From an uncultured Roseateles sp. (GTDB lineage: Bacteria; Pseudomonadota; Gammaproteobacteria; Burkholderiales; Burkholderiaceae_C), in assembly GCF_913777145.1 (NCBI RefSeq), contig NZ_CAJYPS010000023.1, positions 62,001 to 126,000 on the forward strand: a stretch of 64,000 nucleotides of DNA, given 5' to 3'. This document shows positions 44,544 to 53,421 of the stretch, piece after piece. Positions within the stretch are counted from its first letter, which is position 1. Every line of letters begins with the position of its first letter. The position numbers and the translations under genes are program-made. The notes beneath the pieces are model-generated. The model did not search any database and had not been told where the DNA came from. It was given only the letters and a program-made list of their open reading frames with translations.

Positions 44544-45617
44544 TCAGCCGAATTTGAGGGCGTAGATGGGCGGCAGATGGCAGGACAAGGTCTGCCAGTG
44601 TTCGCCGCCGTCCGCGCTGGCCCACAGGCCGCCGGTGGTGGAGCCCATCAGCAACTGCTCGCCGCTGTCGTCCACCGCCAGGCCGTGGCGAAAGATCAGG
44701 TCGTAGCAATGCTGCTGAGGCAGGCCCACACGCAGCGCCTCGAAGCTGCGACCACCGTCGCGCGTGCGGGTCACGCACAGCGCGCCGTCCACCGGCACGC
44801 GGCGCTCGTCCTTCACGGCCGGCACGAACCAGGCAGTGTCAGGGTCGCGCGGATGGGCGGCGACCGCGAAGCCGAAGCTGGACGGCTGCGCCTGCAGCTC
44901 GGTCCAGCTCGCGCCGTTGTCTGCCGAGCGGAAGATGCCGTTGTGATGCTGGCACCACAGCACCTCGGGCACGGCCGCGCAGCGCGCGATCAGGTGCGGG
45001 TCCTGCACGTTCTCGTCACCCGCCTGCTCCGGCGGCATATAGGCCGCGCGCAGGCCGGAGGCGCGCAGCGCCCAGCTGCGCCCGCCATCCACCGTGCGCC
45101 AGGCGCCGCCGCAGGAGATGCCCAGCAGCAGCTCTTCAGGCTGGGCAGGATGCGGGCAGATGGAATGCAGCGCCGGCGCGTCATTGCCACCGCCGAACCA
45201 GCCCAGGCGCCGCGGGTCGTTCCACAAGGCCTCGTTGAGCTGCCAGCTCTGGCCGCGGTCGCGGCTGCTGAACAGGCCGCCGGGGATGCTGCCGGCCCAC
45301 AGCCTGTCACCGGCGCGCTCCAGCGCCCACAGCTGCTGCAGCGACCAGGCCGGCCCCTCGGCGCCGGCGGGCTGCGGCGGAAAGGCCGGCGCCGGCAGTT
45401 CGTGCCAGGTCTTGCCCGCATCGTCCGAGGCCTGCAGCTTGGCACCGAAATGCCCCAGGTTGAGCGCGGCCAGCATGAAGCCCTGCGCGTCCGGCGGCAG
45501 CAGCATGGTGACCGGGTCCCCCAGGAAGCTGACGCCGGCGATCTGCCACCCACTGGCGTCACGGCGCAATTCGAACAGGCCCTTGCGGGTGGCAGCCCAG
45601 GCACGACTGGCGTTCAT
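44544..45617 (-). CDS. Asp-box (BNR/sialidase-like) beta-propeller protein
   Basis: This 357-aa protein has no signal peptide. It contains six Asp-box motifs of the S/T-x-D-x-G-x-x-W/F type: ASDDAGKTW, SSRDRGQSW, TVDGGRSW, SADNGASW, TRDGGRSF and SADGGEHW. This fits a six-blade propeller like VPS10/sialidase folds. The catalytic residues of true sialidases are not apparent, so it is probably a binding or scaffold protein. It starts at 45617 with Shine-Dalgarno AAGGAG. It lies 22 bases after the MoaD/ThiS-like gene, forming a pair. Confidence 0.8.
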   Translation of the reverse strand: MNASRAWAATRKGLFELRRDASGWQIAGVSFLGDPVTMLLPPDAQGFMLAALNLGHFGAKLQASDDAGKTWHELPAPAFPPQPAGAEGPAWSLQQLWALERAGDRLWAGSIPGGLFSSRDRGQSWQLNEALWNDPRRLGWFGGGNDAPALHSICPHPAQPEELLLGISCGGAWRTVDGGRSWALRASGLRAAYMPPEQAGDENVQDPHLIARCAAVPEVLWCQHHNGIFRSADNGASWTELQAQPSSFGFAVAAHPRDPDTAWFVPAVKDERRVPVDGALCVTRTRDGGRSFEALRVGLPQQHCYDLIFRHGLAVDDSGEQLLMGSTTGGLWASADGGEHWQTLSCHLPPIYALKFG

Positions 45618-45639
45618 GGCAGCTCCTTGCTTGCTCAAA

Positions 45640-45909
45640 TCAGCCACCGGACAGCGCCTGCAACACGTGCACGCGGCTGCCGGGCTGCAAGGGGTCCGTG
45701 AACGCCTGCGCGTCGCGGGCCCGGTGGCCGTCGATGAAGATGGCGACATTGGGGCGCAGCCGCCCCTGGTCGTCGAGGATGTAGCCACGCAGACGCGGAT
45801 TCAGCGCGAACGCAGCCTCCAGCCCATCGGCCAGGCGCGCAAAGCCGCCCTCGACCACGGGCGTGTCGACAAAGCGCTGCAACTGCGGCGTGAACTCCAG
45901 GCGGGCCAT
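45640..45909 (-). CDS. MoaD/ThiS-like beta-grasp protein ending in Gly-Gly
   Basis: This 89-aa protein carries a beta-grasp pattern (ARLEFTPQLQRFVD, LRPNVAIFIDGHRARD, GSRVHVLQALSGG). It ends with the diglycine that is adenylated and thiocarboxylated in MoaD/ThiS proteins. No E1-like MoeB/ThiF, molybdopterin or thiamine gene is in the window. The start is ATG 45909; a longer ORF to 46014 adds residues without the fold. It lies immediately upstream of the Asp-box protein, and the two are likely co-transcribed. Its role is unknown: a sulfur carrier or ubiquitin-like tag are both possible. Confidence 0.78.
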   Translation of the reverse strand: MARLEFTPQLQRFVDTPVVEGGFARLADGLEAAFALNPRLRGYILDDQGRLRPNVAIFIDGHRARDAQAFTDPLQPGSRVHVLQALSGG

Positions 45910-46000
45910 GGCGGCTATCTTCGGCCGCGGCCCGCGCGCTTTCCAGTGCCGAAAGCCCCAGGGACAAACCCCGACCCGGGCCGCCGCCGACAATGCCGGG

Positions 46001-46879
46001 ATGAATTCCGGCATCCTGCTGGCGCTAGGCGCCTACCTCAGCTGGGGGCTGTTCCCCCTGTATTTCCGCCAGATCGCAGCCGTCCCGGCGCTGCAGATCG
46101 TGGCCCACCGCACGCTCTGGTCCCTGGCCTTTGTCGCGCTGGTGCTGGTGCTGAGCCGGCGCCTGAGCTGGCTGCGCGATGTGAGCGCGGCCACCTGGCG
46201 GCGCTTCACACTGTCGGCCGCGCTGATCGCGGTGAACTGGCTGGTCTATGTCTGGGCCGTGGGCAACGGCCATGTGATCGATGCCAGCCTGGGCTACTTC
46301 ATCAACCCGCTGGTGAACGTGGCACTGGGCTTTGCGCTGCTGCATGAGCGCCCGCGCACCGGCCAGTGGCTGGCCGTGGGGCTGGCCGCCCTGGGCGTGC
46401 TTTGGCTGACCGTGGCGGGCGGCCGCCTGCCCTGGGTGGCCCTGGTGCTGGCCCTGAGCTTCGGCCTCTACGGGCTGATGCGCAAGACCGCCGCGCTCGG
46501 CGCGCTGGAGGGGCTGACGCTGGAGACGCTGATCCTGGCGCCGCTTGCGGGGGCAGGTCTTGCGTTCTGGACGCTGGACGGCAGCTCGGCCGCCCACAGC
46601 GCGGTGGACTGGACCTGGCTGGCCGGCACCGGCCCGTTGACCGCGGGCAGCCTGCTGCTGTTCGCGGCCGGCGCCCGCCGCATCCCGCTGGCCACCCTGG
46701 GCATCGTGCAGTACGTGTCGCCGTCGCTGCAGTTCCTGTTGGGCGTGTTCCTGTTCCGCGAACCCATGGACGCCAACCGCCTGGTGGCCTTCGGCTTCAT
46801 CTGGGGGGCGCTGCTGGTCTACAGCGCCGAGGGCCTGTGGCAGGCGCGGCGGCCTCGTCCGGCAGCCGCCGCCTGCTGA
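46001..46879 (+). CDS. rarD: RarD-type EamA-family transporter
   Basis: This 292-aa protein has about ten transmembrane helices in two EamA repeats, with the RarD signatures YLSWGLFPLYFRQ at the N-terminus and VNWLVYVWAVGNGHVIDASLGYFINPLVNV. RarD relatives are linked with chloramphenicol sensitivity, but the substrate is not known. A -10-like GACAAT lies 6 nt before ATG, and no Shine-Dalgarno is present. The gene is divergent from the MoaD-like gene and converges with ahpF (10-base gap). Confidence 0.88.
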   Translation: MNSGILLALGAYLSWGLFPLYFRQIAAVPALQIVAHRTLWSLAFVALVLVLSRRLSWLRDVSAATWRRFTLSAALIAVNWLVYVWAVGNGHVIDASLGYFINPLVNVALGFALLHERPRTGQWLAVGLAALGVLWLTVAGGRLPWVALVLALSFGLYGLMRKTAALGALEGLTLETLILAPLAGAGLAFWTLDGSSAAHSAVDWTWLAGTGPLTAGSLLLFAAGARRIPLATLGIVQYVSPSLQFLLGVFLFREPMDANRLVAFGFIWGALLVYSAEGLWQARRPRPAAAAC

Positions 46880-46889
46880 CGCGCGGCGA

Positions 46890-48443
46890 TCAACTGCGCA
46901 TCAGGTGGTCGAAGGCACCCAGTGCGGCCTTCGCACCGTCACCGGCCGCGATGACGATCTGCTTGAAGGGCACGGTCGTCACGTCACCGGCGGCGAACAC
47001 GCCCGGCACCGAGGTCGCGCCCTTGGCGTCCACGATGATCTCGCCGAAGCGGTTCAGCTCCACCGTGCCGCGCAGCCATTCGGTGTTGGGCACCAGGCCG
47101 ATCTGCACGAAGCAGCCGTCCACGTCCACGCGGCGGGTCTCGCCGGTCGCGCGGTCGATGTAGTTCAGGCCGCTGAGCTTGCCGCCCTCGCCGGTGAACT
47201 CGGTCGTCTGCGCCTGGGTGACGATGGTGACGTTGGGCAGGCTCTTGGCCTTGTCCACCAGCACCGCGTCGGCCTTGAGCTGGTCGCCATACTCCAGCAG
47301 CGTCACATGCTCGACGATGCCGGCCAGGTCGATCGCGGCCTCGACGCCGGAGTTGCCCCCGCCGATCACCGACACCGGCTTGCCCTTGAACAGCGGACCG
47401 TCGCAGTGCGGGCAGTAGGCCACGCCCTTGTTCTTGTAGTCCTGCTCGCCGGGAACGCCCACATTGCGCCAGCGCGCGCCGGTGGAGAGGATCACGGTCT
47501 TGCTCTTCAGCGTGGCGCCGTTGGCCAGCCGCACCTGGATCAGGCCGCCCGGCTGCTCGGCCGGGATCAGCGCCTCGGCACGCTGCAGGTTGTGGATGTC
47601 CACGTTGTAGTCCTTCACGTGGGCTTCCAGCGCGGCGGCGAACTTGGGGCCGTCGGTCTCGGACACCGAGATGTAGTTCTCGATCGCCATGGTGTCGTTC
47701 ACCTGGCCGCCGAAACGCTCGGCCGCGATGCCCGTGCGAATGCCCTTGCGGGCGGCATAGATGGCCGCGGCCGCGCCGGCGGGGCCGCCGCCGATGATGA
47801 GCACGTCGTAGGGGGCCTCGGCGTCCAGCTTCTTCGCGTCACGGGCGGCAGCGCCGGTGTCCAGCTTGGCGACGATCTCTTCCAGGCTCTGACGGCCCGA
47901 CACGAAATGCTCGCCGTTCAGGTAGATGCTGGGCACGGCCATGATCTCGCGCGCCTCGACCTCGGCCTGGTAGAGGCCGCCGTCGATGACCGTGGTCTTG
48001 ATCTTGGGGTTGAGCACGGCCATCAGCGACAGCGCCTGCACCACGTCCGGGCAGTTGTGGCAGGTCAGGCTCATGTAGACCTCGAAGTTGAAGTCGCCAT
48101 CCAGCGCCTTCACGGCTTCTATCGTCTCGGCCTCGACCTTGGGCGGGTGGCCGCCGGTCCACAGCAGGGCCAGTACCAGCGAGGTGAACTCGTGGCCCAG
48201 CGGAATGGCGGCGAAGCGCAGGCTCTGCTCGCTGCCGGTGCGGCGCAGCAGGAAGGACGGCTTGCGGGCGTCATCACCGTCGGTGCGCAGCGTGATCTTG
48301 GGGCTCATGCCCGCGATCTCTTCGAGCAGCTCGCGCATCTCGGCAGCACCGCTGGAGCTGTCCAGCGACGCGATGATCTCGAAGGGGAACTGCACGCGCT
48401 CCAGATAGGCCTGGAGCTGGGTCTTGAGGGCGGCGTCCAACAT
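46890..48443 (-). CDS. ahpF: Alkyl hydroperoxide reductase subunit F
   Basis: This 517-aa flavoprotein transfers electrons from NADH to AhpC. It has tandem thioredoxin-like N-terminal domains with Cys-x2-Cys (SLTCHNCPD), a FAD domain ([15 protein letters not shown]) and the second redox Cys-x2-Cys ([10 protein letters not shown]). A NAD-binding motif ([13 protein letters not shown]) and the C-terminal [16 protein letters not shown] are also present. It follows ahpC on the same strand with a 140-base gap rich in hairpins. The start is ATG 48443. Confidence 0.96.
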   Translation of the reverse strand: MLDAALKTQLQAYLERVQFPFEIIASLDSSSGAAEMRELLEEIAGMSPKITLRTDGDDARKPSFLLRRTGSEQSLRFAAIPLGHEFTSLVLALLWTGGHPPKVEAETIEAVKALDGDFNFEVYMSLTCHNCPDVVQALSLMAVLNPKIKTTVIDGGLYQAEVEAREIMAVPSIYLNGEHFVSGRQSLEEIVAKLDTGAAARDAKKLDAEAPYDVLIIGGGPAGAAAAIYAARKGIRTGIAAERFGGQVNDTMAIENYISVSETDGPKFAAALEAHVKDYNVDIHNLQRAEALIPAEQPGGLIQVRLANGATLKSKTVILSTGARWRNVGVPGEQDYKNKGVAYCPHCDGPLFKGKPVSVIGGGNSGVEAAIDLAGIVEHVTLLEYGDQLKADAVLVDKAKSLPNVTIVTQAQTTEFTGEGGKLSGLNYIDRATGETRRVDVDGCFVQIGLVPNTEWLRGTVELNRFGEIIVDAKGATSVPGVFAAGDVTTVPFKQIVIAAGDGAKAALGAFDHLMRS

Positions 48444-48483
48444 GGCGAGGTTTCCTTTCAGGATGACGTGGCGGGGCGGGCCA

Positions 48484-48568
48484 CTGCTGAAAGGGTCCCC
48501 GGTACTGGAGGCCCTTTCAGCAGAGTCTTGGCGACTCTGCGGAAGGAAGAAGCCCTCGCGGGCTTCTT
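48484..48568 (-). terminator. Three stacked hairpins between ahpC and ahpF
   Basis: Perfect stems are present: CTGCTGAAAGGG/CCCTTTCAGCAG (48484-48495/48512-48523), CAGAGTC/GACTCTG (48521-48527/48533-48539, overlapping the first) and AAGAAGCCC/GGGCTTCTT with a TCGC loop (48547-48555/48560-48568). The last, the first met by RNA polymerase leaving ahpC, resembles an intrinsic terminator. The array could limit read-through so that AhpC is made in excess of AhpF. Confidence 0.7.
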
Positions 48569-48583
48569 TCAAACGGCATGGAC

Positions 48584-49147
48584 TTAGATCTTGCCGACCA
48601 GGTCCAGCGACGGGGCGATGGTCTTGGCGCCATCGTTCCACTTGGCGGGGCAGACTTCACCCGGGTGAGCGGCGGTGTACTGGGCAGCCTTCAGCTTGCG
48701 CAGCGTTTCCTTCACATCACGGGCGATTTCGTTGCTGTGCACTTCGGCGGTCTTGATGACGCCGTCCGGGTTGATCACGAAGGTGCCGCGCAGCGCCAGG
48801 CCTTCTTCGGGGATGTGCACGCCGAAGGCGTTGGTCAGCGTGTGGGTCGGGTCGCCCACCAGCGGGAACTTGGCCTTGCCGACGGCCGGCGAGGTCTCGT
48901 GCCACACCTTGTGCGAGAAGTGCGTGTCGGTCGTGACGATGTAGACCTCGGTGCCAAGCTTCTGGAACTCGGCGTAGTTGTCGGCAGCGTCTTCGACTTC
49001 GGTCGGGCAGTTGAAGGTGAAGGCGGCCGGCATGAAGATCAGCACGGACCACTTGCCCTTCAGGGACTCTTCCGTCACTTCAATGAACTTGCCGTTGTGG
49101 AAGGCCTGGGTCTTGAAGGGCTGGACTTGGGTGTTGATCAGCGACAT
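48584..49147 (-). CDS. ahpC: Alkyl hydroperoxide reductase subunit C (2-Cys peroxiredoxin)
   Basis: This 187-aa peroxiredoxin reduces H2O2 and organic peroxides. The peroxidatic Cys47 (FTFNCPTE) and resolving Cys166 (GEVCPAKW) are present, as is the Thr/Pro/Arg environment. Length equals the enterobacterial AhpC. It is upstream of ahpF and is preceded by an AT-rich region with a palindrome (49183-49200). Confidence 0.97.
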   Translation of the reverse strand: MSLINTQVQPFKTQAFHNGKFIEVTEESLKGKWSVLIFMPAAFTFNCPTEVEDAADNYAEFQKLGTEVYIVTTDTHFSHKVWHETSPAVGKAKFPLVGDPTHTLTNAFGVHIPEEGLALRGTFVINPDGVIKTAEVHSNEIARDVKETLRKLKAAQYTAAHPGEVCPAKWNDGAKTIAPSLDLVGKI

Positions 49148-49176
49148 GGATGCTCCGTAGGGGCTGGGTTGATGGG

Positions 49177-49200
49177 ATAGCCGAGACTATATCGAGTCTC
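49177..49200 (-). promoter_or_regulatory. Promoter and palindrome upstream of ahpC
   Basis: On the minus strand a -10-like TATAGT lies at 49186-49191, inside a perfect inverted repeat GAGACT-N6-AGTCTC (49183-49200). ATAG-N6-CTAT (49177-49190) also overlaps it; an OxyR box would need a longer spacer, so OxyR binding is uncertain. The region 49200-49260 is AT-rich. A peroxide-responsive regulator is a reasonable guess. Confidence 0.45.
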
Positions 49201-49288
49201 GCGCTTCATTAGTAAAAGTTAATTAAATCTCGCCTTTAGATTCAGGCTATCGATCGCCCAAGAAAAAAGCCATGGCGCGGCGCGGGAC

Positions 49289-50386
49289 TCAGGCTAGCGC
49301 CTGGGCCAGCGCGGCAACGACCTGATCCTGCTGGGCCTCGGTGAGGTCGGCGCTCATGGGCAGGCTCATCACGCGCGCGGCGGCGGCCACGCTGTGCGGG
49401 CAGTCCTCGGGGCGGCCGAAGCGGGCGTACGCGGGCTGGTGGTGCAGCGGCCGCGGGTAGTGCACCGCGGTCGGGATGCCCTGGGCCTTGAGCCGCGCCT
49501 GCACCGCGTCGCGCTCGTCCACGAACACGGTGTACTGGGCCCACACGCAGTCGCGGTCCGGCCGCACCGCCAGCAGCTGCAGCTGCGGCACGGCGGCCTG
49601 CAGCTTGGCGCGATAGGCCTCGCCCAGCGCCAGGCGGCGCTGGATCTCCCAGTCGAAGCGGGTCAGCTTGCCCAGCACCACCGCGCACTGCAGCGTGTCC
49701 ATGCGGCCGCCCACGCCGATGCGGGTGTGCAGGTAGCGCTGGCTCTGGCCATGGGTGCGTATCTCGCGGCAGGCCTGGGCCAGGCGGTCATCGCTGGTGA
49801 AGATGGCGCCGCCGTCGCCGTAGCAGCCCAGCGGCTTGCTGGGGAAGAAGCTGGTGCAGCCCAGGGTGGAGAGGTTGCAGCTCTTCTTCCCCTGGTAGCT
49901 TGCACCGAAGCTCTGCGCGGCATCCTCGATGACCGCCAGGCCATGGCGCGCCGCGATCGCGTTGATGGCGACCATGTCAGCCACCTGGCCGTACAGGCTC
50001 ACCGGCATCACGGCCCGGGTGCGCGGCGTGATCGCGGATTCGATCAGCGAGGCATCGATGTTGGCGGTGTCGGGCTCGATGTCCACGAACACAGGCACGC
50101 CGCCAGCCAGCACGATCATCTCGGCCGTGGCCGCGAAGGTGAAGGGGCTGGTGATGACCTCGTCACCCGGCTGCAGGTCCAGCGCCATCAGGCTGATCAG
50201 CAGCGCCTCGGTGCCGCTGGCCACGCTGATGCAGTGCTTCGCGCCGGTGTAGTCGCTGAGCGCGGCCTCCATCTCCTTGACCTCCGGGCCCAGGATGTAC
50301 TGGCCGTGGTCCAGCACCTTCTGGATGCGGGCGTTGATGTCGTCGCGCAGCGCGGCGTATTGGCTCTTGAGGTCGATGAAATCCAT
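49289..50386 (-). CDS. wbpE: DegT/DnrJ/EryC1 sugar aminotransferase (WbpE-like)
   Basis: This 365-aa PLP-dependent aminotransferase carries Lys184 (TSFFPSKPLGCYGDGG), the VASGTEALLISLMAL and EDAAQSFGA motifs. In Pseudomonas and Bordetella, WbpE/WlbC aminates UDP-3-keto-GlcNAcA to UDP-GlcNAc(3NH2)A. It is the third gene in an operon with a Gfo/Idh oxidoreductase and a hexapeptide acyltransferase; the gap to the acyltransferase gene is 3 bases. The operon context supports this specific role. Confidence 0.85.
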   Translation of the reverse strand: MDFIDLKSQYAALRDDINARIQKVLDHGQYILGPEVKEMEAALSDYTGAKHCISVASGTEALLISLMALDLQPGDEVITSPFTFAATAEMIVLAGGVPVFVDIEPDTANIDASLIESAITPRTRAVMPVSLYGQVADMVAINAIAARHGLAVIEDAAQSFGASYQGKKSCNLSTLGCTSFFPSKPLGCYGDGGAIFTSDDRLAQACREIRTHGQSQRYLHTRIGVGGRMDTLQCAVVLGKLTRFDWEIQRRLALGEAYRAKLQAAVPQLQLLAVRPDRDCVWAQYTVFVDERDAVQARLKAQGIPTAVHYPRPLHHQPAYARFGRPEDCPHSVAAAARVMSLPMSADLTEAQQDQVVAALAQALA

Positions 50387-50389
50387 GGT

Positions 50390-50971
50390 TCAGATCAGTT
50401 GCAGCGCCGCGCCACTCAGCAGGTAGCGGTCGCCGGTGTGCGGGCAGGTGGCCTCCAGCGGCCGGTCGCTGTGCAGCGGCAGCTCCAACCGCTCGCCGTG
50501 GCGACTCATCCAGCCGATCTGCCTGGCCGGCACGCCCACCATCAGCGCAAAGTCGGGCACGTCACGGTTGACGACCGCGCCCGCACCGACGAAGGCGTAG
50601 CGGCCCACGGTGCTGCCGCAGACGATGGTTGAGTTGGCCCCCAGCGTCGCGCCCTGCTTCACCAGCGTGCGGCGGTACTCGTCCTTGCGCACCACGGCCG
50701 CGCGCGGGTTGTAGACATTGGTGAACACCATGCTGGGGCCGCAGAACACGTCGTCCTCCAGCGTCACCGCGTCGTAGACCGACACGTTGTTCTGGATCTT
50801 CACATTGCTGCCTATCAGCACGTCGTTGCCGACATAGACGTTCTGCCCGAAGGAGCAGCGCGCGCCTATGCGGGCGCCGGCCGAGATATGCACGAAGTGC
50901 CAGACGCGGCAGTCCTCGCCCAGCTGCGCGCCCTCGTCGACGATGGCCGACGGATGGATGGTGGTGGCCAT
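50390..50971 (-). CDS. wbpD: Left-handed beta-helix N-acetyltransferase (WbpD-like)
   Basis: This 193-aa protein has hexapeptide repeats typical of LbH acyltransferases ([60 protein letters not shown]). WbpD/WlbB acetylates the 3-amino group of UDP-GlcNAc(3NH2)A. It sits between wbpB and wbpE with 7- and 3-base gaps. The C-terminal tail has a Cys/His pair ([10 protein letters not shown]), as in this family. Confidence 0.85.
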   Translation of the reverse strand: MATTIHPSAIVDEGAQLGEDCRVWHFVHISAGARIGARCSFGQNVYVGNDVLIGSNVKIQNNVSVYDAVTLEDDVFCGPSMVFTNVYNPRAAVVRKDEYRRTLVKQGATLGANSTIVCGSTVGRYAFVGAGAVVNRDVPDFALMVGVPARQIGWMSRHGERLELPLHSDRPLEATCPHTGDRYLLSGAALQLI

Positions 50972-50978
50972 GGCGGGC

Positions 50979-52049
50979 TCAGTAGGACAGCGGCAGGTTC
51001 ACGCGCTGGCCGTCGCGCGCGCTGAGGTACATCGCGATCAAGAGCTCCAGCGACTTCAGGCCCTCGCGGCCGTCGGTCTCGGCCTCGGCCTGGCCCAGCA
51101 GCGTGCTGATGACGTTGTCGTAGTAGAGCGGGTGACCGAAGCCATAGACCGAGGTGGTCTGGTAGCTGGCGTCCTTGAGCTCCTGGTCCATCGCATGCGG
51201 CACGTCGAATTCCCAGTGCTGGATCTCGTTGACCGCCACGCCGCCTATGCGCACCGAGCCCTTCTCGCCCAGCAGCGTGATGGAGCCTTCCAGGTTCTTG
51301 GGATAGGTCAGCATGCTCACATTGACCGTGCCCATCGCGCCGTTGCGCCACTTCAGCGCGGCCACGCCGGTGTCTTCCACCTCGATGTTGCGGGCCAGCG
51401 TGCCGGTGTAGGCCATCACGCTCTCCACCGGGCCGACGATCCAGTCCAGCAGGTCGATGTAGTGGCTGGCCTGGTTCATGAACGCGCCGCCGTCGAACTC
51501 CCAGGTGCCGCGCCAGTCGGCGCTGTCGTAGTAGCTCTGCGGCCGGGTCCAGAACACATTCACCGCCACGTTGTAGAGGCGGCCGAAGCGCCCTTCGCGC
51601 ACCGCGCGCTTGAGCAGCTGCAGCGTCGCGTTGCGGCGGTTCTGCTTCACGACGAAGAGGCGCACGCCGGCGTCGTCACAGGCCTTGACCATGGCCAGAC
51701 CGTCCTGCCAGCGCGTGGCCATGGGCTTTTCGGTCATCACATGCAGGCCGGCCTGCGCGACCTCGATGGCCTGGCGCGGGTGCAGGCCGCTGGGCGTGGT
51801 CAGCACCACGCAGTCCAGCCCCAGGGCTTCGCGCGCGGCCAGCAGCTCGGTCAGCGACGCATAGCCGCGCGCGCCGGACTTGCGCACCGCCGCGTCCAGC
51901 GCGGCCGGGGCGATGTCGCAGACCGCCACCAACTCCGCGCGCTCGGCGTGGCGGGACAGGGCCTCGATATGGTTCTGGGCGATACGGCCGCAGCCGATCA
52001 GTGCGAATCGGACCTTGCGGCCCTGGATGGGCGGGCGATGAGAGGACAT
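50979..52049 (-). CDS. wbpB: Gfo/Idh/MocA oxidoreductase (WbpB/WlbA-like)
   Basis: This 356-aa NAD-dependent oxidoreductase has a Rossmann motif ([18 protein letters not shown]) and the [34 protein letters not shown] segment typical of WbpB/WlbA, which oxidises C3 of UDP-GlcNAcA. It is the first gene of the wbpB-wbpD-wbpE operon. The upstream dehydrogenase WbpA and epimerase WbpI are not in the window. The likely product is UDP-GlcNAc(3NAc)A, a precursor of surface polysaccharides. Confidence 0.86.
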   Translation of the reverse strand: MSSHRPPIQGRKVRFALIGCGRIAQNHIEALSRHAERAELVAVCDIAPAALDAAVRKSGARGYASLTELLAAREALGLDCVVLTTPSGLHPRQAIEVAQAGLHVMTEKPMATRWQDGLAMVKACDDAGVRLFVVKQNRRNATLQLLKRAVREGRFGRLYNVAVNVFWTRPQSYYDSADWRGTWEFDGGAFMNQASHYIDLLDWIVGPVESVMAYTGTLARNIEVEDTGVAALKWRNGAMGTVNVSMLTYPKNLEGSITLLGEKGSVRIGGVAVNEIQHWEFDVPHAMDQELKDASYQTTSVYGFGHPLYYDNVISTLLGQAEAETDGREGLKSLELLIAMYLSARDGQRVNLPLSY

Positions 52050-52107
52050 GGGGCGAGCGAAAACGCGTAAGCCCGCGATTGTCCTCCCGCCGGCAGCCGC
52101 CGCGGCC

Positions 52108-53352
52108 TCAGAGCTCCAGCGCGATCAGCTCTTCCACGGTCTGGCGGCGGCGAATCAGCCGGTCCTGCGCGCCGTCCACCAGCACCTCGGCCGCCAGCGG
52201 GCGGCTGTTGTAGTTGCTGGACATGGAGGCGCCATAGGCCCCGGCGTCATGGATCACCAGCAGATCGCCCACCTCGGCCGCGGGCAGCTCGCGCTGCAGC
52301 ACCTCGCCGCCGGCCCCTTGCGTGAACACATCGCCCGACTCACACAGCGGGCCGGCCACCACGGTGGCGGCCAGCGGGCGCGTGGCGCCGTCGCTCGGCA
52401 GCAGGCTCATCGCATGGAAAGCGCCGTACATGGCCGGGCGCATCAGCTCGTTGAAGCCGGCGTCCACCAGCGTGAAGCGATTGGCGCCGGCGCGCTTGAC
52501 CGCCCTCACCTCGGTCAGCAGCACCGCGCTCTCGGCCACCAGGTAGCGGCCCGGCTCCAGCTCCAGCGACAGCGCATGGCCCACCAGCGCCTCGGCCTCG
52601 CGGCGCGCGGCGTCCCACAGGCCGAAGTAATGCGGCACGTCGATCACGGCGTCGCCGTCACGGTAGGGAATGGACAGGCCGCCGCCGGCCGAGATCGCGC
52701 GCGGGTCGTGTCCCGCCGCGACGGTCGCCCGCACCAGACCCACCATGGCCTGGCCGACCTGGGCCAGGTGGCCGTAGTCCACGCCCGAGCCTATGTGCAT
52801 GTGCAGGCCCACCAAAGTCAGGCCATGCGTGCGGATCACGGCCAGCGCCTCGGCCAGGTCCTCATGCCAGATGCCGTGCTTGCTGTGCTCGCCGCCGGTA
52901 TTGGTCTTCTGGCTGTGGCCATGGCCGAAGCCGGGGTTGATGCGCAGCCACACCGCATGGCCGGGCGAGGCCGCGCCCAGCTGGCGCAGCATGTCGATGG
53001 AGCCGGCGTTCACCGGCACGCGGTGCTCGCGCACCGTGGCCAGCGTGGCATCGTCCAGCAGGTCGGCGGTAAACACGATCTGCTCGCCATCCGACACGTA
53101 GCCAGCGGCCAACGCGCGCAGGATCTCCCCGCGCGACACCGCATCCACCCACACGCCGGCCTCACGCAACAGACGCAGCACATGGATGTTGGAACAGGCC
53201 TTCTGCGCGAAGCGCACATGGTCGAACAGCTGCAGCGGCGCGGCGCGCTCACGGATGGTGGCCGCGTCATAGACCCACAGCGGCGTGCCGTGCTGGGCGG
53301 CCAGTGCACGCAGGCGCTCGGGCGTGAAGGAAGAAGGCAGGCTTTGGCTCAT
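52108..53352 (-). CDS. lysA: Diaminopimelate decarboxylase
   Basis: This 414-aa PLP enzyme decarboxylates meso-diaminopimelate to lysine. The PLP-binding Lys51 lies in FAQKACSN; HMHIGSGVDY, the GGGLSIPY loop and ELEPGRYLV are other fold III signatures. CESGDVF is the Cys loop of the other monomer's active site. The start is ATG 53352; the longer ORF adds 9 residues. It is divergent from lysR (69 bases). Confidence 0.93.
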   Translation of the reverse strand: MSQSLPSSFTPERLRALAAQHGTPLWVYDAATIRERAAPLQLFDHVRFAQKACSNIHVLRLLREAGVWVDAVSRGEILRALAAGYVSDGEQIVFTADLLDDATLATVREHRVPVNAGSIDMLRQLGAASPGHAVWLRINPGFGHGHSQKTNTGGEHSKHGIWHEDLAEALAVIRTHGLTLVGLHMHIGSGVDYGHLAQVGQAMVGLVRATVAAGHDPRAISAGGGLSIPYRDGDAVIDVPHYFGLWDAARREAEALVGHALSLELEPGRYLVAESAVLLTEVRAVKRAGANRFTLVDAGFNELMRPAMYGAFHAMSLLPSDGATRPLAATVVAGPLCESGDVFTQGAGGEVLQRELPAAEVGDLLVIHDAGAYGASMSSNYNSRPLAAEVLVDGAQDRLIRRRQTVEELIALEL

Positions 53353-53421
53353 GGCGACAGCATGCCCGCCGCAGTGCATTCAATCAAATCGAAAATCATC
53401 GCCATCTGATTCAATTTCGAT
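53353..53421. promoter_or_regulatory. lysA-lysR divergent promoter with inverted repeat
   Basis: The region has repeated TTCAAT elements (53378-53383 and 53410-53415) and arms ATCGAAA/TTTCGAT (53388-53394 and 53415-53421) separated by 20 bases, a plausible LysR-type site (T-N11-A-like). The right arm ends at the lysR start. No lysine riboswitch was seen. Confidence 0.5.

Noticed and set aside
49177..49190. OxyR box upstream of ahpC
   Set aside because: ATAG and CTAT are separated by 6 bases rather than 7 and no second repeat was found, so it is kept only as a palindrome of unknown regulator.
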